Assembly (NCBI RefSeq): GCF_000264995.1
Contig: NW_006767447.1
Span: 197,384 to 261,383 of the forward strand
Length of the DNA stretch: 64,000 nt
DNA from: Punctularia strigosozonata HHB-11173 SS5
Taxonomy: Eukaryota; Basidiomycota; Agaricomycetes; Corticiales; Punctulariaceae
Direction: 5' to 3'
Below the pieces are notes generated by a model. That model ran no database searches. It was not told the origin of the DNA and saw only the letters and a program-made list of their open reading frames with translations. The position numbers and the translations under genes were made by a program. Numbering within the stretch: the first letter of the stretch is position 1; every line of letters begins with the position of its first letter. This document shows, one piece after another, positions 59,225-64,000 of the stretch.

Positions 59225-60329
59225 CTATAGCACACTCACCGTCGTCAGCAGCCCAAAGTGGTCGCTCACGTAGTCTGTCGGCCCAGGCCCCCAACGCACG
59301 CCCTCGCCGATCCGCGTCGGCTCGTCCACGTTGAATCCCACGTTCTTCGTGAAGAATATCCTGAGCGGGAACGTTGCATCAGCTCTTCCTGTTAGCACGC
59401 CAAGCGATGTCGCTCGACTTGAACGTACCTATCTAACCGCCCAGGCGGAAACCGGCCCCTACATTGTATATCATCAGCAAGAGAACGCGTTTCAGGTGAG
59501 GTATGTATAAATACTCGCCGTGGCTGATAGCCCCAGGTGTGCCCCGACTTATCACCCCGCTTCCCGTTCCAGGCGTCCTGCAGGCCCGCGTCCTCGGCCA
59601 ACGACTCGTCCTCCCGTCGAATGACGTTCATGTCGCCGCACACGATCCCGCCGGCCAAGTTCCCTTCCTGAAGCGCGCGCGATATCAAGCTCATCTGGAT
59701 AGGACGCATTTCGAAGCCCTCCGGCAACGACTGCGCACCGCGGGTCAGGGTGGCGGTCTCTTGGCACAATGTCCGAAGGGAAAGCTCACTTCAAGATGCG
59801 TGTTCGCGATGCGCATGGTCGACCGTCGCCACCCCTCGCTCGTCGGAACGCTCATCAGCACGTCGACGAACAGCGCCGTCCTCCCCATCCTCGTCTCCTG
59901 GAACTCCAAGCTGTATGCCCTCTGCACCGGTATCGTCCTCGCCACGAGCGTCACCTGCCCGTAATAGATCGGGAACATGTTCGGTCCCTCCGGCACGAGC
60001 ACGAAATGGTTCCGGATCCAGTCGTCCTCCATGATCACCGAGAACGCGCCTTCGTGCACCTCCTGCAGCAAGATGCAGCACGGCTCCGGCGCCCCGCCGT
60101 CCGCGCACTTGAAGACGCCGTTACGGAGGTGAGCGAGCGCGGCCGCGAGGCGGGGCTTCGTCCCCTGCTGCATGAAGTCGATATTCCAGGTGACGACCTT
60201 GATCCAGGACGGGAACGGCTCCTGGAATTTATCCTTGCGCGAAGTCGAGATCCACTTTTTCTTGCTGCTTGACCATCGGCATCCCCGTATTTCCAGCAGC
60301 ACGTCTGCGGGCCTTCCTGTTGTACTCAT
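59225..60329 (-). CDS. TDP2-like endonuclease/exonuclease/phosphatase
   Basis: Exons 59790-60329, 59519-59730, 59429-59458 and 59225-59360 give 305 residues. Motifs in order: IKVVTWNIDFM, CCILLQEVHEG (metal-binding Glu), RIANTHLE, GGIVCGDMNVI (the G-D-x-N motif) and TDYVSDHFGLLTT (catalytic Asp-His). The TWN, LQEV, GDxN, SDH set defines tyrosyl-DNA phosphodiesterase 2, which removes trapped topoisomerase II from 5' DNA ends, and its relatives. The N-terminus here is short and has no visible ubiquitin-binding domain, as in many fungal members. The second intron (59459-59518) keeps the frame only with a GC donor, yielding GYQP-RGRFPPGRLDR. It is probably nuclear or cytosolic. A general EEP phosphodiesterase with another substrate is possible. 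Confidence 0.8.
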
Positions 60330-60932
60330 AACGCTGACGTGTTGGTACTGTCGATAGGAAAGATGTAAGGTAGCGATGTATATGAGACCGATTTGATGTC
60401 GCAGCCGTCGAGTGAGGGCAGAGTATCTGAGCGTCAAGTGGCGCGGAGGGGGGTCTCGATTATGTCGGGTGCTTAAGTACGCCCCCCTCGTGTATGTGCA
60501 GGATTAGAAACTCTGATCAATCGGTACCTCCGCACCATGAGCCGGAGAGAATCAATACACGAGGCAGCCAATGGGGTGACCGCATTACACCATCCCCGTG
60601 TCTTGTTATCGTATGAGAGGCCCACGTACATACATCAGCGAGACATCTCAAGACAATCTTCGTCAAAAGGCGTTTGAGTTGCGTTCCCGATCTGCCATAA
60701 TTGCGCTTCCTTTATCTTTATCTTAAGATCTCTCATCCGCGCTCGTCGGAACTGTCCCAAATCTAGCACAGCATGAGGTCTCTTGGGTTTTTGAACGCCG
60801 CTCGATATCCTGGTGGATCCGTGTTTGCGCATCGACCGTCCACGCAGCAGATGATCCAGATAGAATAGCTCTAACGCGCGATCGATAACATGAAGGAGTA
60901 ACTCAAGCTAGGAGGACACGCTCAAACCATGC
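60330..60932. other. intergenic stretch, no gene seen
   Basis: About 600 bases upstream of the TDP2-like gene and downstream of the disulfide isomerase gene, both on the minus strand. Only short frames. Confidence 0.5.
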
Positions 60933-62406
60933 CTACAGCTCCTCGTGCACCTTCTCATCAAAGGCCTCCTTCGCCTCCTCGGCCTTCTGCGCAGCGAACG
61001 CGGCAAGGACGTTGGCCTTGATTTTGATCTCATCGAGCTTCTTCGGCGCGAGCGTCTTCTTCTGCAAGATCGACGACAGCCTAGACCAGCGATGCAAATC
61101 GCGATCAGTAACCCGGGCTCCACGAAACGCACGAAGCGCGGCTCACCGCTTGGACTCCTTCTGGACGTAGTCCTCCGTGCCGTTCACGACCTTCTCCATC
61201 ACGCGCAGGTAGTGCTTGCTCGTCTCGCCGCCCGCCTTCGCGAGCGCGAGTGCTTCCTGGTAGATGCTACTCCGCGCGTCCGCGGCCGCGACGAAGAACT
61301 TGCTCGCGAGCGCGTCGAACTCGGGCAGGCGGCCGGCCTCCTCGTTGAGTCCACCGCCGACGGCACGCTTCTTGCCGCACTTCTCGTTCAGGAAGTCCAC
61401 AAAGTCGGCTTCGGTGCGCCCGCCCTCGTACTCCTCGGGTTCCTTGTTGTCCTTCGAGAAGAACTTGAGAGTCGGGAAGGAGCCGATCTTGTATTTCTGG
61501 GCTAGGGGCTTGTTGGGCGCGGCGTCGGCGTCGACGTTGGCGACAACACACTGAACATAGCTGTAAGCCATCTGTGCCACGCTTGAGTGGTAGAATCAAA
61601 CTCACGTCCTCATCAGCAAGGAAGTCAATGGCTGCCTTCTCAAACTCTGGCTTCATGCGCTTGCAGTGGCCGCACCAAGGCGCAGTGAACGCGACGAGTA
61701 CGTTCTTGGTGGGGTCCTGCACACAAACGTAGGTCAACAGGCATTCTATGTGGTTTGGGCCTCCTTCCGCACCATAACCAGATTATCGAAGGTGTGGGTG
61801 TCGAGAACAGTGTAAGCGGGAGGCGGGGGAGGCTTGATGTTGGACTTCACGCCCGACTTCGCCGTTACACTTGACACCAAGATTCAGCTTGCTGAGGAAA
61901 CAAGGGCGGAGTCGCGATACTCACTGTGCGACAAGGTTTTCCAAGTCACGTCCGCCTTCGTACTTCTCTGGCTCCCCGCCGTCCGCATTAAACCACTTCA
62001 GTGCTGCAGGGCCCTATGAGCCGCAGCATAGTGATAGGAAGGGAGTGATGCTCACTTGGGTAGCCCGTCACACCGTACTTCTGACCAAGAGGCTTGCCCT
62101 CGCCGTCGGCATCAACCTTCGCGATGATCACTTTGTCCTTCGCATGTGCGTATGCATCCGCGAGCTGTTCGTATACGGGCGCGAGGTTCTTGCAGTGGCC
62201 ACACCAGGGTGCAAAGCTAAGGCATTGCTAATGCATGAGTGTGTATGTCAATAAGTTGTCGACCTCCCGAAGACGCACAATTCGACGAGCGCGGGCTTGC
62301 CCTTGCCAATGTATTCGTCAAAGTTGTCCGGGGTGAGCTCGATGACGTTGGAAGCGAGTACACCGCTCAGCAGCGCCGCACCGAACGCAAAGAAAGAGAG
62401 TCTCAT
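60933..62406 (-). CDS. protein disulfide isomerase with two thioredoxin domains, ER
   Basis: Seven exons join in phase to 375 residues: 62279-62406, 62056-62216, 61925-62003, 61773-61869, 61606-61716, 61147-61550, 60933-61080. Signal peptide MRLSFFAFGAALLSGVLA; first thioredoxin domain VELTPDNFDEYIG-type start and APWCGHCKNLAPVYE; second domain DPTKNVLVAFTAPWCGHCKR with ANVDADAAPNKPLAQKYKIG. A helical ERp29-like C-terminal domain follows (YQEALALAKAGGETSKHYLR), ending in HEEL, an ER-retrieval signal close to HDEL. The order a-a'-D matches fungal ERp38/P5-like isomerases that make and rearrange disulfides of secreted proteins. Both CGHC sites are whole. A TATA box lies 46 bases upstream. Confidence 0.92.
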
Positions 62407-62451
62407 GGCGGAAACTAGTGAAGGAGCTCAGTGCACCTCCGGTCCTCCGGA

Positions 62452-62457
62452 TTTATA
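62452..62457 (-). promoter_or_regulatory. TATA box of the disulfide isomerase gene
   Basis: TATAAA on the minus strand, 46 bases before the ATG at 62406. Confidence 0.5.
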
Positions 62458-62825
62458 AACACTGCGGTGAGCAGTGGCGACGTGGAAGGGGCACAGCGTG
62501 TGGAGAAGTCGTGGGAACGCGTTCTATGTCTCTTCCCCTCGTTCCCCTCGGCCTCGGCATCGCTCGCACCGGCGTTCGCACAACTCGAATCTCAGTATGA
62601 GCAAGCTGGATGGGTTTACTTAGTCTCTGGCTGCGCGGTATAACCTGCAAGGGCCGCTGGATGGGTTTGTTCGACGATGTTTGGCGTCGTTAAAAGCGCG
62701 CTTCGAATTCGGTTCGTCGTAGAGGATGGCCCCCATTGGCGTGCTATACGCACTGGCATAGTACCCTCTCATCCACCTGGTGCGCTATCGTGTCATTGCA
62801 TAAGATCGCTACGTATTCATTCAAT

Positions 62826-63422
62826 ATGGAACCATCGCAGCTCCAAGCCGTCGCAGCGTATAGCGGCATTGAGGTGACGGTGCCCGAGTTCGAGTACGAG
62901 AGGGACAAACACGCCCTACGTCTCGAGGTACAGCGCTGCCCTCGTGTTCGCACGTTGGTTACCTCCTTTCATCCATTTTCCGTCACCAGCCCTGGTTCCT
63001 AGCGAATTTTCCCTTAGGCAAAATCCGGGTGTTCGAGGCTGCCGATGGCTTCACTCTCTACGAGGTCATTGCCGTTGCGCGTTCCAGTGAGCAGATCCTA
63101 CCTCGTCTTTGCCTGCTCTATCTATAGATGCACCTCCTAGCGCATACCTACCTAGTGGCGAACGCATAACCCTTGCCGTCTCGTTAGCCCCATCAGCTTC
63201 GCTGTCCAGGTCCGTACCTTTCTGTTTTGACATCGAGAGACGATGCCAACGTGTTTATGTGGTGCTTCCATAGATTATCCTCGACTCTCTGACCCGCGCC
63301 AAGTACTCGGACCTCATCCGCCACTTCGAGAGCATCGTCCGCCAGCCCCAGTTCGCGCCCATCTTCGGCGAGCCCAATTTCACAGACAGGCCTTTGGCAT
63401 ACACTCCTCCCCAAGCCGTATA
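62826..63422 (+). pseudogene. remnant of elongation factor 1B-gamma (GST-like part)
   Basis: An ATG at 62826 opens MEPSQLQAVAAYSGIEVTVP, EFEYERDKHALRLE, matching the front of the GST domain of eEF1B-gamma. After a likely intron (62927 to the TTAG before 63018) follows GKIRVFEAADGFTLYEVIAV-AR, the next block of the same domain. The next recognisable text is RTKYSDLIRHFESIVRQPQF, then APIFGEPNFTDRPLAYTPPQ ending at 63422, which is the end of that domain. The roughly 80 residues normally in between and the entire C-terminal EF1G domain are missing. It is a partial, decayed copy of a host gene rather than the working gene. Confidence 0.7.
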
Positions 63423-63848
63423 GGCGGGCACGCGAACCAGGTTGTCCCAAAGCTACAGTGCTTGTCAGATCGAATTCGTGTTGTATGGTATGTGCTTCGC
63501 GTGTCGAATTCTCTACACCCGATGAATGAATCGATTGGATCGTTCAGTCGTGTGCTACTCGCCCTCGCGCGATACGATGATGCTGAGGAACCCTAGCTGG
63601 CTTGCCTGCGACTTGACTGAGGGTTGTGTATTGCTCTAGAAACTTACATGTACGATCACATAAATTCTTGAGAGCCGGTAAACCTGATTTGGGGTTAGGG
63701 GTATCACCGACGTTGCTCAAATTATCGCAGTTGACTCAAAGATCTCATTGTGCTGACTGATTATCGTCTTTACTCAGCACCTTCTCCTTGTATATATTCT
63801 GGTTCCGGTAGGCGGGGGTTTGCAAGACGAACTGAACTCTCTGGAGCT
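63423..63848. other. intergenic stretch, no gene seen
   Basis: About 425 bases leading to the last gene; a TATATATTC-like box near 63793 is the likely core promoter of that gene. Confidence 0.45.
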
Positions 63849-64000
63849 ATGTCTGCCCCGAACGATCACGAAGAACAGTACGACGGTGATGGTGAAGAAG
63901 CCTACATCGAAGGAGAGGAGATTCTGGCCGTGTACGACCTCCCCGAGGATGGCGACCACCCGATGGATGAGGACGAAGATGAGGCTGCAGACCAGCTCGG
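63849..64000 (+). CDS. 5' end of a gene with very acidic N-terminus, runs off window
   Basis: ATG at 63849 opens MSAPNDHEEQYDGDGEEAYI, EGEEILAVYDLPEDGDHPMD and EDEDEAADQLG, still open at the window end. The acidic leader resembles the start of fungal Sqt1/AAMP WD40 proteins (ribosomal protein uL16 chaperones), but no WD40 repeat is inside the window, so the identity is a guess. Confidence 0.6.
   Translation, partial: MSAPNDHEEQYDGDGEEAYIEGEEILAVYDLPEDGDHPMDEDEDEAADQL

Overview
The window reads as ordinary nuclear chromosome from a filamentous basidiomycete, most likely an Agaricomycete of the Polyporales type. The reasons are dense genes rich in short introns (mostly 45-80 bases, GT...AG, with CTRAY-like branch points), families typical of mushroom-forming fungi (NACHT-WD40 STAND proteins, F-box proteins, many small secreted Ser/Thr-rich proteins, an adenylation-thiolation-reductase NRPS-like enzyme), and no bacterial operon logic, transposon, virus-like element, CRISPR array or rRNA. 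Exon models were built by hand from frames, splice consensus and family knowledge. Where a full exon list is given, the reading phase was checked at each junction.

Layout. 0-8.7 kb: an F-box gene cut by the window edge and carrying an in-frame stop, a small secreted thaumatin-like glycopeptide, and a large NACHT-WD40 gene on the minus strand with 14 WD40 repeats. 8.7-11 kb: a gene-poor gap. 11-17.8 kb: a 16-exon secreted glucoamylase (GH15 + CBM20) converging on a 14-exon Nbs1/nibrin gene (FHA, BRCT, Mre11-binding motif). 18.9-26.3 kb: a P450, a small secreted protein, nuclear-coded cytochrome c oxidase subunit 4, and a secreted Ser/Ala-rich protein with an internal tandem duplication. 27-35 kb: a single-exon low-complexity nuclear protein, a coiled-coil/AT-hook protein, a broken F-box gene and a GNAT acetyltransferase. 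35.8-42.9 kb: a secreted beta-propeller protein and an NRPS-like reductase. 44.6-47.5 kb: a second GNAT, a Gly/Met-rich protein and a methyltransferase. 47.9-53.1 kb: a 17-exon intracellular-type GH13 alpha-amylase converging on an MFS sugar transporter. 54.4-58.8 kb: a run of four small secreted proteins with GPI-anchor-like tails. 59.2-62.4 kb: a TDP2-like phosphodiesterase and a two-domain protein disulfide isomerase. 62.8-64 kb: a remnant of elongation factor 1B-gamma and the start of an acidic-N-terminus protein running off the edge.

How the genes work together. Glucoamylase (extracellular starch to glucose), GH13 alpha-amylase (inside the cell) and the sugar transporter form a loose alpha-glucan theme, with the last two neighbours. 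Nbs1 and the TDP2-like enzyme are both DNA-break repair proteins but lie 42 kb apart. The four Ser/Thr-rich genes look like a local family of cell-surface proteins. The most striking observations are a predicted 4-base micro-exon that restores the conserved NHDTQ motif of the alpha-amylase, a duplicated protein module in which only one copy carries an intron, and two candidate GC-AG introns. I found no convincing new multi-gene system.
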